This document shows, in pieces, positions 8,259 to 16,416 of a DNA stretch of 64,000 nt. Position 1 is the stretch's first letter; every line of letters begins with the position of its first letter. The notes beneath the pieces are model-generated. The model ran no database searches. It saw nothing but the letters and a program-made list of their open reading frames with translations, and was not told the DNA's origin. Origin of the DNA: Veillonella sp. (GTDB lineage: Bacteria; Bacillota; Negativicutes; Veillonellales; Veillonellaceae); NCBI RefSeq assembly GCF_018364065.1, contig NZ_JAGZMO010000001.1, forward strand, positions 1-64,000. The letters run 5' to 3'. The translations under genes were made by a program, and so were the position numbers.

Positions 8259-9092
8259 TTGGAAAAGGTGCGGCGAGTTGAGCGCATGGTAGCGCTGACT
8301 AAACTGTTAGTAGATTCTCCACAGGAACTAATTTCCTTGCGCTATTTTTGTGATTTTTTTAATATTGCTAAATCAACTTTAAGTGAAGATATTACCTGTG
8401 TAAAGGATTCACTGCAGCGTTTTTCTTTGGGCACCGTTGAAACTGTGGCCGGTGTGGCCGGCGGTGTTCGTTTTATTCCGTATCGCAAAGGCGAGCGGGC
8501 CTTAGCCGTATTAAAAGATGTACAAAGTCGCTTACAAGAAGCGGATCGTGTAATTGCGGGCGGTTTTTTATATATGTCCGACATTTTATATGATTGGCAT
8601 ATTACAAGTCGTCTGGGTGAAATATTTATGACTCGTTTTGCCGAGCGTAACCCTGATTATATTATGACCGTAGAAACAAAAGGGATTCCCTTGGCGGTCA
8701 TGGTGGCACGAGCTTTTAACAAGCCCCTTGTCATCGCACGGCGCGACAGTAAGGTAACGGAAGGTTCGTCTATCAGCATCAACTATGTAACCGGTTCATC
8801 CCGGCGTATTCAGACCATGTCGCTCACCAAACGGGCGATTCCGCCGAAGGCAAGAGTCCTTCTGATTGATGACTTTATGAAAGCGGGCGGAACGGCTCAT
8901 GGCATGAAGGAGCTTGTTCAGGAAATGGGCGGCGTTGTAGTCGGTACAGGTGTACTGGTGGCAACGGCCTTGCCAAATCCGAAAGTCGTAGATGATTATG
9001 AGGCTTTATTACGACTTAACAAGGTAGATGAACAAACGCGAAGTATCGATATAGAGCCTATTTATTTTATGCCTGATGAGGAGACAAAATAG
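8259..9092 (+). CDS. purR: Pur operon repressor PurR
   Basis: A 277-aa protein matching Gram-positive PurR end to end. There is an N-terminal winged helix (VRRVERMVALTKLLVDSP onwards, about residues 3-75) and a phosphoribosyltransferase-like effector domain with the PRPP loop VLLIDDFMKAGGTAHG and the NKVTEGSSISINYVTGSS-like flexible loop. In B. subtilis, PRPP binding releases PurR from PurBox DNA. A TTG start was chosen: GAGGAGGG lies 5 bases before it and the reading matches family N-termini, while upstream in-frame codons give unrelated residues. GlmU begins 2 bases after its stop, as part of the purR-glmU-prs-pth block. Confidence 0.93.
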   Translation: MEKVRRVERMVALTKLLVDSPQELISLRYFCDFFNIAKSTLSEDITCVKDSLQRFSLGTVETVAGVAGGVRFIPYRKGERALAVLKDVQSRLQEADRVIAGGFLYMSDILYDWHITSRLGEIFMTRFAERNPDYIMTVETKGIPLAVMVARAFNKPLVIARRDSKVTEGSSISINYVTGSSRRIQTMSLTKRAIPPKARVLLIDDFMKAGGTAHGMKELVQEMGGVVVGTGVLVATALPNPKVVDDYEALLRLNKVDEQTRSIDIEPIYFMPDEETK

Positions 9093-9093
9093 C

Positions 9094-10479
9094 ATGAAAC
9101 CAATTACATCATTAATATTAGCTGCCGGCAAAGGCACACGTATGAAGTCCAAGTTGCCTAAGGTATTGCACAAAGTAGGCGGCAAACCGATGGTGGAGCG
9201 CGTGTTGAACACAGTTAAAGAACTGGGCACAGAGCGCAATGTAGTTATCGTCGGATTCGGCGGAGAAGCTGTGAGAGAGTATTTAGGGGATACAGCTGAA
9301 TTTGTAACTCAGGCTGAACAGAACGGTACGGGTCATGCAGTTAAGCAGGCTAAACCTTTATTGGGTTCTTATGAAGGAACCATCTTGTTGCTTTGCGGCG
9401 ACACACCATTAGTTACTAAAGAATCTTTAGAATCTTTGGTACAGGAACATGAAGCAACCGGAGCGGCGGCTACTGTATTGACCGCACATTTAGACAATCC
9501 GACAGGATACGGCCGCATTATTCGCGATGAAGCAAGCGGCAAAGTGCTTCGCATTGTAGAACAGAAAGACGGATCTCCTGAAGAGTTGGCTGTTCAGGAA
9601 ATTAACACCGGTATGTACGCTTTTGACAGCCAAAAACTTTGGCCTTGTTTAGAAGAATTATCTGACGATAATGCGCAAGGCGAATTGTATATTACTGATG
9701 TGGTAAGTATTTTAGTAAATAAAGGGGAACGTGTGAGCGCCTCCATGTTGGCTCACATGGAAGAATCCTTGGGCGTTAACTCCCGCGCGCAGTTGGCTGA
9801 AGCGGAACGAATTTTACGTGAACGTACTAACAGACATTGGATGGACCAGGGTGTAACCATCATTGATCCGGCGAATACGTACATCGGAACCGATGTAACG
9901 ATCGGCAGTGATACGGTTATTTATCCGGGCACTATCCTGGAAGGTAAGACTGTAATCGGCGAAGCCTGTGAAATCGGACCGCACACACGTTTTACCAATG
10001 TAATTGTAGGCGATGGCAACTATATCCATTTCACCTATGCACATGATTGCGAAGTGAAAAACAACACGGATATTGGACCATACGTACACTTACGTCCGAA
10101 TACAGTAATCGGTGATCGCGTTCACATCGGCAACTTTGTGGAAGTGAAAAACAGTAATGTTGGGGAAGGTACTAAATTCCCTCATTTATCCTATATTGGC
10201 GACAGCGATGTAGGATCCGGTGTAAATATCGGCTGTGGTACAATTACAGTAAACTATGACGGTAAATTGAAACACCGTACAATTATTGAAGACGATGCGT
10301 TTGTAGGTTGCAACAGCAACTTGGTGGCTCCGGTAACCATCGGCAAGGGAAGCTATGTAGGCGCCGGATCCACGATTACGAAACCTGTACCGCCTAAATC
10401 TTTAGCGGTAGGCCGTGCCCGTCAAATCGTAAAAGAAAATTGGGTAACGGAAGACACATTTAAGAAAAAGAGCAAATAA
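9094..10479 (+). CDS. glmU: Bifunctional GlmU: GlcN-1-P acetyltransferase / GlcNAc-1-P uridyltransferase
   Basis: A 461-aa cytoplasmic enzyme making UDP-GlcNAc for peptidoglycan and lipopolysaccharide. The N-terminal pyrophosphorylase domain has LILAAGKGTRMKSKLPK (about residues 7-23) and LLCGDTPLV. The C-terminal left-handed beta helix (about 250-445) is built from hexapeptides such as IGSDTVIYPG, and ends with the acetyltransferase loop region (IGCGTITVNYDGKLKHRT). The ATG at 9094 follows GAGGAG inside the end of purR. The 3' end is followed by imperfect copies of its own last codons (see the repeat at 10458-10553). Confidence 0.96.
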   Translation: MKPITSLILAAGKGTRMKSKLPKVLHKVGGKPMVERVLNTVKELGTERNVVIVGFGGEAVREYLGDTAEFVTQAEQNGTGHAVKQAKPLLGSYEGTILLLCGDTPLVTKESLESLVQEHEATGAAATVLTAHLDNPTGYGRIIRDEASGKVLRIVEQKDGSPEELAVQEINTGMYAFDSQKLWPCLEELSDDNAQGELYITDVVSILVNKGERVSASMLAHMEESLGVNSRAQLAEAERILRERTNRHWMDQGVTIIDPANTYIGTDVTIGSDTVIYPGTILEGKTVIGEACEIGPHTRFTNVIVGDGNYIHFTYAHDCEVKNNTDIGPYVHLRPNTVIGDRVHIGNFVEVKNSNVGEGTKFPHLSYIGDSDVGSGVNIGCGTITVNYDGKLKHRTIIEDDAFVGCNSNLVAPVTIGKGSYVGAGSTITKPVPPKSLAVGRARQIVKENWVTEDTFKKKSK

Positions 10480-10553
10480 CAGATTCAAAAAAGAACTAAT
10501 TATAGATTTAACAAAAAGAACCAATTACCGGTTTAAGAAAAAACATGAAATAG
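10458..10553 (+). repeat. 3'-end echo repeat of glmU
   Basis: The last codons and stop of glmU (10458-10482) are followed by similar units at 10483-10505, 10506-10530 and 10531-10553. Units of 10458 and 10506 match at 20 of 25 positions. Each has a TTYAA-AAAAAGA core followed by an A/T-rich stretch aligned with the glmU stop codon. Confidence 0.7.
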
Positions 10554-10765
10554 AATCAAGTTGCAAATGGGCGAGACGCTCAAGAAAAACATCTGTCTTT
10601 TCAGTAAATATAATAAGTAACAGGTTCGAAAAAAGAATAAATAATATGTAAAAAATATTTGACAAAAATTTTGCATAACACATGAGGAATAGTATACAAT
10701 AGGTATTGATGAAGTTTGCCAAGAGCAACAGTATTAATTGACAAAAGCAAAAGGGGTATCGAGAC

Positions 10766-11719
10766 ATGGCATTTGAAGATGGTAAGAAACTTAAAATTTT
10801 CACAGGGAATGCAAATCCTGAACTGGCGAAGGAAATCTGTGATTACTTAGGCTTACCTTTAGGCGAAGCGTTTGTAGGTCGCTTTAATAATGGCGAAGTA
10901 CAGATTATGATTGATGAAAGTGTACGTGGTAAGGATGTATTTATTGTGCAGCCTACCAGTTATCCCGTTAATGACAATCTGGTTGAATTGTTAGTTATGG
11001 CCGATGCATTGAAACGTGCGTCCGCCCGTCACATTACAGCAGTGGTTCCTTACTACGGCTATGCCCGTCAGGACCGCAAAACTCGTGGTCGTGAACCTAT
11101 TACAGCTAAATTAGTGGCAGATTTAATGCAGACTGCCGGTATTACCCGCTTGGTAACTATCGACTTGCATGCCGGACAGATTCAAGGTTTCTTCAACGTA
11201 CCTGTGGATCATTTATTTGGTGCGTCCATTATCGCCAAATACATCAATGAAAAGAAAATGGAAGATTTAATCGTAGTATCCCCTGACTTGGGCGGTGTTA
11301 CACGTGCTCGTGATTTGGCTGACCGCATCGGTGCACCAATCGCGATTATTGAAAAGAAACGTCCTCAACCGGGCGTTGCAAAAGTTATGAACTTAATCGG
11401 TAATGTAGAAGGCAAAAACTGTATCATCATCGACGATATCGTTGATACAGCAGGATCTCTTGTAGAAGGTGCGAAAGCCCTTAAAGAATTTGGTGCTAAA
11501 TCCGTTATGGCCTGTGTAACACATGCTGTATTGACTGACCCTGCTTGCGAACGCATTGCTAATTCCAATATTGAAGAATTGATTATTACCAACACAATCA
11601 GCTTACCGGAAGAACATAAATTACCTAATATTACATCGCTTTCCGTAGCGCCTTTATTAGGTGAAGCTATCATGCGTATTTTCCATGAAGTGTCGGTAAG
11701 TAACTTGTTCGACAAATAA
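10766..11719 (+). CDS. prs: Ribose-phosphate pyrophosphokinase (PRPP synthetase)
   Basis: A 317-aa enzyme converting ribose-5-phosphate and ATP to PRPP, which is also the effector of PurR encoded two genes upstream. Visible signatures are the FNNGEVQIMIDESVRG segment, the ATP-binding YYGYARQDRKTRGREPITAK stretch (about residues 96-115), DLHAGQIQGFF, and the PRPP-loop IIIDDIVDTAGSL (about 218-230). The length is typical. The ATG follows AAAAGGGG. A gap of about 285 bases with a TTGACA/TTGCAT-rich stretch separates it from glmU, so it may have its own promoter. Confidence 0.96.
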   Translation: MAFEDGKKLKIFTGNANPELAKEICDYLGLPLGEAFVGRFNNGEVQIMIDESVRGKDVFIVQPTSYPVNDNLVELLVMADALKRASARHITAVVPYYGYARQDRKTRGREPITAKLVADLMQTAGITRLVTIDLHAGQIQGFFNVPVDHLFGASIIAKYINEKKMEDLIVVSPDLGGVTRARDLADRIGAPIAIIEKKRPQPGVAKVMNLIGNVEGKNCIIIDDIVDTAGSLVEGAKALKEFGAKSVMACVTHAVLTDPACERIANSNIEELIITNTISLPEEHKLPNITSLSVAPLLGEAIMRIFHEVSVSNLFDK

Positions 11720-11741
11720 TCATTCCTAGTAGGATGAAACA

Positions 11742-12317
11742 TTGAAAATAGTAGTAGGCCTCGGTAATCCGGGGAAAGAATATGAAACAACAAAACATAA
11801 TATAGGATTTATGGTCATCGATGCCATTGCCGCCAAAGAAGCCCATACACCATGGAAAGAAGATTTTAACGCACTAATTTCCACGATTCAGGTGGATGGC
11901 GAGAAGGTGTTGCTCGTAAAGCCGCAAACCTTTATGAACAACAGCGGTGAGTCTGTAGGACCGCTTATGCGTTACTACAAGGTGGCGCCGCAGGATGTGT
12001 ACTGCATTTATGACGACATGGACTTACCGGTCGGCAAACTGCGTATTCGTCCAAATGGCAGTGCGGGCGGGCATAATGGGATTAAATCCCTCATTGCTCA
12101 CATAGGCACACATGAGTTCCCTCATTTCCGCTTCGGCATCGGCCGTCCGTTGCCACAGTGGACTGTCATCGATCATGTGCTGGCTCCATTCCCGAAAGAA
12201 CAGATGGATAAAGTGGAAACCGGCATTAAAGATATGGTGAAAGCAGTTCTTGGCACATTGGAAGTAGGCATTGACCGCGGTATGAATCTGTATAATCCGA
12301 AACGCAGACCCAGATAG
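11742..12317 (+). CDS. pth: Peptidyl-tRNA hydrolase
   Basis: A 191-aa enzyme releasing peptides from stalled peptidyl-tRNA. The N-terminus MKIVVGLGNPGKEYETTKHNIGF includes the catalytic His and the substrate-binding Asn. The central DDMDLPVGKLRIR and GSAGGHNGIKS motifs are intact. It starts at TTG, with AGGA 6 bases upstream and no alternative. It follows prs by 22 bases, as in the glmU-prs-pth order of Bacilli (where a ribosomal L25/Ctc gene often intervenes; here it is absent). A hairpin terminator closes the unit. Confidence 0.95.
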   Translation: MKIVVGLGNPGKEYETTKHNIGFMVIDAIAAKEAHTPWKEDFNALISTIQVDGEKVLLVKPQTFMNNSGESVGPLMRYYKVAPQDVYCIYDDMDLPVGKLRIRPNGSAGGHNGIKSLIAHIGTHEFPHFRFGIGRPLPQWTVIDHVLAPFPKEQMDKVETGIKDMVKAVLGTLEVGIDRGMNLYNPKRRPR

Positions 12318-12330
12318 GGTTTAGTGTAAT

Positions 12331-12371
12331 AAAAAAGTGGTTTCAGCCATGCTGGAACCACTTTAATTTTT
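12331..12371 (+). terminator. Intrinsic terminator after pth
   Basis: AAAGTGGTTTCAGC pairs with GCTGGAACCACTTT, followed by AATTTTT. Confidence 0.85.
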
Positions 12372-12408
12372 GAACTGAACTCAAACTGAAAATAATTAAT
12401 AAAAAGAG

Positions 12409-12437
12409 TTGACCAAATCGAAATTAATTGATATAAT
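12409..12437 (+). promoter_or_regulatory. Sigma-A-type promoter for the 65-aa protein
   Basis: TTGACC (12409-12414), 17-base spacer, TATAAT (12432-12437). Transcription would start near 12444, leaving a leader of about 178 bases before the start codon. Confidence 0.75.
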
Positions 12438-12443
12438 AACTCT

Positions 12444-12621
12444 ATTATCCGTAATAGATTGTTAGAGTTAATTTTGAGGAGGATGAACTTATAGCCCGAA
12501 TGTCATAATCTGAACAAGTGTCTCTACAATCGAAAAGGGTATGTGGTAATAACCCAACCACTTTTTGGCAGTAGGTTTGACCCAACCACTGTAGTTTATA
12601 AAATTACAAGGAGGTTCGATT
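12444..12621 (+). promoter_or_regulatory. Long 5' leader of the 65-aa protein, with repeated decamer
   Basis: The leader contains CCCAACCACT twice (about 12558 and 12588) and, upstream, a GTGGT complement to each. GTGGT...ACCAC followed by TTTTT could form a short hairpin. GAGGAGG followed immediately by ATG-AAC-TTA-TAG (about 12476-12494) could be a mini-ORF, but its spacing is poor. No riboswitch family was recognised. Confidence 0.35.
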
Positions 12622-12819
12622 ATGAACAAGATTAAAAGTTTATCGAACCGCTTATCGGTGCTGGGATATAGTGGTTTCGAGATTTCTCACATTATTAATT
12701 ATGCCGCTGGCGGCAAACAATTGACAACATTAAGTAACAATCAGTTACGTCATGTTATCAGTCAAATGGAAAAATATGTAACACTAGGCATGCAATATGC
12801 AGCTGCATACAGCAAGTAA
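12622..12819 (+). CDS. Small protein of unknown function (65 aa)
   Basis: Supported by a near-perfect ribosome binding site (AAGGAGG, 8 bases before ATG), a consensus promoter upstream and a strong terminator 14 bases after the stop. The product is soluble-looking, with two likely helices (KIKSLSNRLSVLGY and NQLRHVISQMEKYVTLGM) and no membrane segment or Cys. I do not recognise the family. The dedicated promoter, long leader and terminator suggest an independently regulated small protein. Confidence 0.7.
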   Translation: MNKIKSLSNRLSVLGYSGFEISHIINYAAGGKQLTTLSNNQLRHVISQMEKYVTLGMQYAAAYSK

Positions 12820-12833
12820 TAGTGCATAACTTT

Positions 12834-12866
12834 AGGAGACTATACGGAGTATAGTCTCCTTTTTTA
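12834..12866 (+). terminator. Intrinsic terminator after the 65-aa protein
   Basis: Perfect 12-bp stem AGGAGACTATAC / GTATAGTCTCCT with a GGA loop, followed by seven T. Confidence 0.9.
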
Positions 12867-12893
12867 TATATACTTTTCAGCGGGGAGGCAAGT

Positions 12894-13409
12894 ATGTTCG
12901 TAAGAACCAATAATAAACAACGAAAAACACGGACACTTTCAGACAGGCGTCCGCCGGTACAGCGGATGGGCATGTCGGTGAAGTGCATGATTTTCCATGA
13001 AGGTGACGTGCTTTTACTACAAAAAAAAGATAGAGAAGGCCTGAGACCTTGGGAATTTCCCGGCGGTGGTTTAGAATTTGGCGAAGACTTACATGATGCG
13101 GCCTTGCGGGAAGTGAAGGAAGAAACAGGCCTTGCCGTGGAGCTGTTAGATGTGGCCGGCTTATGGTCCTATCGCCGCAGCAAGTTGCAGTTTTTGACCG
13201 GCGTTATTTTTATTGCCAAAGCAACAGATCGCAATGTAGTGCTCTCTAATGAACACACCGACTTTGCGTGGGTAAATCCGGCCGATTTCCATAAATATCT
13301 GTTGCAGGATTCCTTGCGCAAAGCATTGGATCGCATTCAGGAATCCAGTAGCCGCGGTCAAGAATTGCGCCATTATTTTGTTGACAATTATCGAGGTCAC
13401 AAAGAATAG
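12894..13409 (+). CDS. Nudix hydrolase
   Basis: A 171-aa protein with a full Nudix box at residues 58-80: G58, E64, R72-E73, E76-E77, G79, matching GX5EX7REUXEEXGU. Family members hydrolyse nucleoside diphosphate derivatives using Mg2+ bound by the box glutamates; the substrate here is unknown. The first 25 residues are basic and Arg-rich (RTNNKQRKTRTLSDRRPP). The ATG follows GGGGAGG. The gene end is followed by imperfect tandem copies of its last codons and stop (13405-13475). Confidence 0.85.
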   Translation: MFVRTNNKQRKTRTLSDRRPPVQRMGMSVKCMIFHEGDVLLLQKKDREGLRPWEFPGGGLEFGEDLHDAALREVKEETGLAVELLDVAGLWSYRRSKLQFLTGVIFIAKATDRNVVLSNEHTDFAWVNPADFHKYLLQDSLRKALDRIQESSSRGQELRHYFVDNYRGHKE

Positions 13410-13475
13410 ATTATCCTATAAAAGAAAAGATTTCTCCATAATAGATTTGCCTATAAAAGGCCAAAAAAGAGTAGA
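13405..13475 (+). repeat. 3'-end echo repeat of the Nudix gene
   Basis: The segment holding the TAG stop (13405-13425) recurs at 13440-13460 with 18 of 21 matches, sharing AATAGATT and CCTATAAAAG. A more decayed copy lies between them and another about 13470-13500. Confidence 0.65.
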
Positions 13476-13682
13476 TCGCTTCTATGATAGCTTTTCCTAA
13501 AGTATAATAAATATCTGGCATAGGTATGGTAAAATAATAGAGTAATATACTTATGATACAGCGTAATATACAGTTAGGAACAAAGTCTTAATTGAGTATT
13601 GCAAGTGAAAAGCGTTATTAGGGATATGTAAGTGAAATACTTAATTAGAAGTAGGTAAAATACACGAATGAGGAGTTAAATA

Positions 13683-14366
13683 ATGGGCACATTGATTATT
13701 ATTGAAGGCGGCGACGGCAGCGGCAAAGCGACGCAGACGAAGGCTTTAAAAGAGCGATTGGAGCAGGAAGGCTATAAAGTTAAGACTGTAAGTTTTCCCA
13801 ATTACGACAGTCCGGCAGCCATGCCTGTAAAAATGTATCTGGCCGGTGATTTCGGCAAGAAACCGTCCGATGTAAATCCCTATGTAGCCAGTACATTATA
13901 TGCGGTGGATCGCTTTGCATCTTATCGCACTGATTGGGAAGAGTTTTACAAGGATGGCGGCATTATATTGGCAGACCGGTATACTACATCCAATATGATT
14001 CATCAGATGGTAAAGTATGATGATCCGCAGGAACGCCGCGATTTTCTGGCGTGGCTTGATGATTTTGAGTTCAATAAGTTCGGTCTCCCTCGTCCCGATG
14101 CGGTATGTTTGCTGGATATGCCACTGGCTACGAGCGAGGCGCTCATGAAGGGTCGTCAGCATAAAACCGGCGGTGCCACAGGCGATATTCACGAAGGAAA
14201 TCACGAGTATTTAGTGCGTGTTCACCAGGCCTATGATGAACTGGTGAAAACCTATGACTGGCATCGCATTGACTGCGTAAATGAAGCCGGTCAAATTCGC
14301 ACAATTGAAGCGATTCACGAAGATGTATATAAGGCAATTGAACCCCTAATCAACGCGGTGGATTAG
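13683..14366 (+). CDS. tmk: Thymidylate kinase
   Basis: A 227-aa kinase converting dTMP to dTDP. The P-loop GGDGSGKATQ (about residues 9-18) has Ala where most bacterial enzymes have Ser or Thr after the Lys. The DRF-type motif appears as AVDRFASYR, and DRYTTSNMIHQ carries the substrate-binding DRY. The lid region (KGRQHKTGGATGDIHEGN) is basic. It heads the tmk-holB-ricT-trmN6-rsmI-metG-tatD block and lies 163 bases before holB. The ATG follows GAGGAG. Confidence 0.9.
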   Translation: MGTLIIIEGGDGSGKATQTKALKERLEQEGYKVKTVSFPNYDSPAAMPVKMYLAGDFGKKPSDVNPYVASTLYAVDRFASYRTDWEEFYKDGGIILADRYTTSNMIHQMVKYDDPQERRDFLAWLDDFEFNKFGLPRPDAVCLLDMPLATSEALMKGRQHKTGGATGDIHEGNHEYLVRVHQAYDELVKTYDWHRIDCVNEAGQIRTIEAIHEDVYKAIEPLINAVD

Positions 14367-14529
14367 TTGTATTTTTATAGTATTGCGGTATATAATATTT
14401 AGTATGTTATATACTGCTTTTATTTTATATTCTCCGTTCATATGTAGCGTGAGAATTATATATAGAGTGCTTTATTTTTACAGTGTGAATATGTTATATT
14501 CCGCTTTTATTTTACAGTAGGAGAGGCGC

Positions 14530-15573
14530 ATGTCGTATTTTGATCAAGTCATAGGACAAGAAGAGATTATCGCTCATGTAAGTGATTTGGTAAGTCGGCA
14601 AACATTGCCTCACAGTCTGTTATTTTACGGTGAAGCAGGGCTCGGCAAATTACAGGTAGCCATCGGCTTAGCCTCTTTATTAATAGGACGACCGGTCTTT
14701 TCGTTTGACAATGGTAAGTCGTATTTGGAAAAAATACGGCAGGCCCGCGTTATGGAAGGGGAATCGGAAAAGTCCAGTGAAGCACAGGGACTGCCCATTT
14801 ATATCGACAAGGGAGACGCATTCTGGCTGCGGCCGATGAAGTCTACGTTGCGCGTGGAACAGTGGTATGAGCTGTTGGGGCAGTACTTAACGAAAGTCAG
14901 TGATAACAATCGAGTGGTTATTGTAGAAGATTTTCAAACCGCCAACGCGGTCATGGCCAATGCCATGTTGAAAACCATCGAAGAACCGCCTCGTAATACA
15001 TATTTTATTATCATTACCAATCAGATTGCCAATGTATTGCCCACTATATTGTCGCGCTGCATGACAGTGTCCTTCGGCCCGGTCAGTGATGAAACCATCG
15101 TTGCCGGACTGGCTAAAGAAGGCATTACGGGAGATTTACGGATGGCCTTAGGGGCCGGACAGGGAAATCCCGGATTGGTGCGTCAATTTGCGGGACAGGC
15201 CAGTTTGCCCATGTTGGCATTAGCCATGGACCTATTGGAACTCTTGCCGGAGCCGTTCTTTTTTACGAAGGGCTCACTGGCAACGGAATCCTTGGATCGG
15301 GAGGCTTTAAAAGAGCTTATGGGCTGGATCCGTTTGTTGAGCCGTGATATGATGGCGTTGCGTTTCGGCGCCGGTAATGATGTATTGCAATGCCTGATGT
15401 ATAAAGACAGGATGTTGCAGATTTTACCTAAGTGGAGTGCCCGCGCCCTGTTAAAGGTTCAGAGCGAAACGCTCAGCGCGGAAGAGGCACTTCGTTCATA
15501 TATAAAAGGAAGTTTAGTAATGGATGGTGTTTTACTTACACTGAGACAGACCATAAAGGAGGATAACCAGTGA
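14530..15573 (+). CDS. holB: DNA polymerase III delta' subunit
   Basis: A 347-aa AAA+ clamp-loader subunit. The N-terminus FDQVIGQEEIIAHVSDLV and HSLLFYGEAGLGKLQVA form the Walker A region; the usual Thr/Ser after the P-loop Lys is Leu, in keeping with delta' being a poor or non-ATPase. VVIVEDFQTANAVMANAMLKTIEEPP is the Walker B/sensor region, and LPTILSRCMTVSFGP contains the SRC motif. The ATG follows AGGAGAGG. It overlaps ricT by 4 bases (GTGA), indicating translational coupling. Confidence 0.9.
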   Translation: MSYFDQVIGQEEIIAHVSDLVSRQTLPHSLLFYGEAGLGKLQVAIGLASLLIGRPVFSFDNGKSYLEKIRQARVMEGESEKSSEAQGLPIYIDKGDAFWLRPMKSTLRVEQWYELLGQYLTKVSDNNRVVIVEDFQTANAVMANAMLKTIEEPPRNTYFIIITNQIANVLPTILSRCMTVSFGPVSDETIVAGLAKEGITGDLRMALGAGQGNPGLVRQFAGQASLPMLALAMDLLELLPEPFFFTKGSLATESLDREALKELMGWIRLLSRDMMALRFGAGNDVLQCLMYKDRMLQILPKWSARALLKVQSETLSAEEALRSYIKGSLVMDGVLLTLRQTIKEDNQ

Positions 15574-16415
15574 CGACCATAGTAGGTATTCGTTTTAAAA
15601 AAGCTGGTAAAATATATTATTTTGCCCCCGGCGGCGCCACCTTGGCATTAGGTGACGGCGTTATCGTAGAGACGGCGCGAGGCCTTGAATACGGCGACGT
15701 GGTAATTGCACCGCGTCAGGTGGAAGACGAGACAGTGGTACAGCCGCTTAAGAGCGTCATCCGCAAAGCAACACCGAAAGATTATAAACAGGTGGAGAAG
15801 AATAAGCAGCGCGAAGAACGTGCTTTCGACATTTGTTTGGAAAAGATTGCCAATCGCAAGTTGCCTATGAAGCTCATCAATGTAGAATATACATTTGATA
15901 TGAATAAAATCATTTTCTTCTTCACTGCAGACGGTCGAATCGACTTCCGTGATTTGGTAAAAGATTTGGCTACTGTATTCCGCACGCGTATTGAATTGCG
16001 CCAGGTCGGTGTCCGCGATGAAGCGAAGATTATTAACAGTATCGGCGCCTGTGGGCGTCCGCTTTGCTGCGCCACATTCTTAGGTGATTTTACGCCTGTG
16101 TCTATTCGCATGGCGAAGGATCAGAACTTGAGCTTGAACCCTACGAAGATTTCCGGCGTGTGCGGCCGACTCATGTGCTGCTTGAACTATGAAAACGACT
16201 TATACGCTAAGGGCGGCGACTTATATGTGCAGAAGGAAAAACCTGTTCATGTAGTGGTAGAGCCTCCAGGAATCGGCCGTGAGGTCGTTACTGATGAAGG
16301 TCTTGGCAAAGTCCTTAAAATTAACCGCAACAAGAAAATGGTAAAAGTACAGCTCGACGAAGGTCGTACCATTGACTTGCCATGGTCCGAAATCGTGTTA
16401 CCTGATGAGGAATAA
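15570..16415 (+). CDS. ricT: PSP1-domain protein RicT (YaaT)
   Basis: A 281-aa PSP1 (TPL-binding) domain protein. The Cys-rich motifs GACGRPLCCATFLGDF (about residues 150-165) and SGVCGRLMCCLNYEND (about 188-203) match those that bind an Fe-S cluster in the B. subtilis RicA-RicF-RicT complex, which assists RNase Y in mRNA processing. RicA and RicF are not in this window. The start is GTG within the holB stop, preceded by AAGGAGG. The adjacency to holB is conserved in Firmicutes. Confidence 0.9.
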   Translation: MTTIVGIRFKKAGKIYYFAPGGATLALGDGVIVETARGLEYGDVVIAPRQVEDETVVQPLKSVIRKATPKDYKQVEKNKQREERAFDICLEKIANRKLPMKLINVEYTFDMNKIIFFFTADGRIDFRDLVKDLATVFRTRIELRQVGVRDEAKIINSIGACGRPLCCATFLGDFTPVSIRMAKDQNLSLNPTKISGVCGRLMCCLNYENDLYAKGGDLYVQKEKPVHVVVEPPGIGREVVTDEGLGKVLKINRNKKMVKVQLDEGRTIDLPWSEIVLPDEE

Positions 16416-16416
16416 T

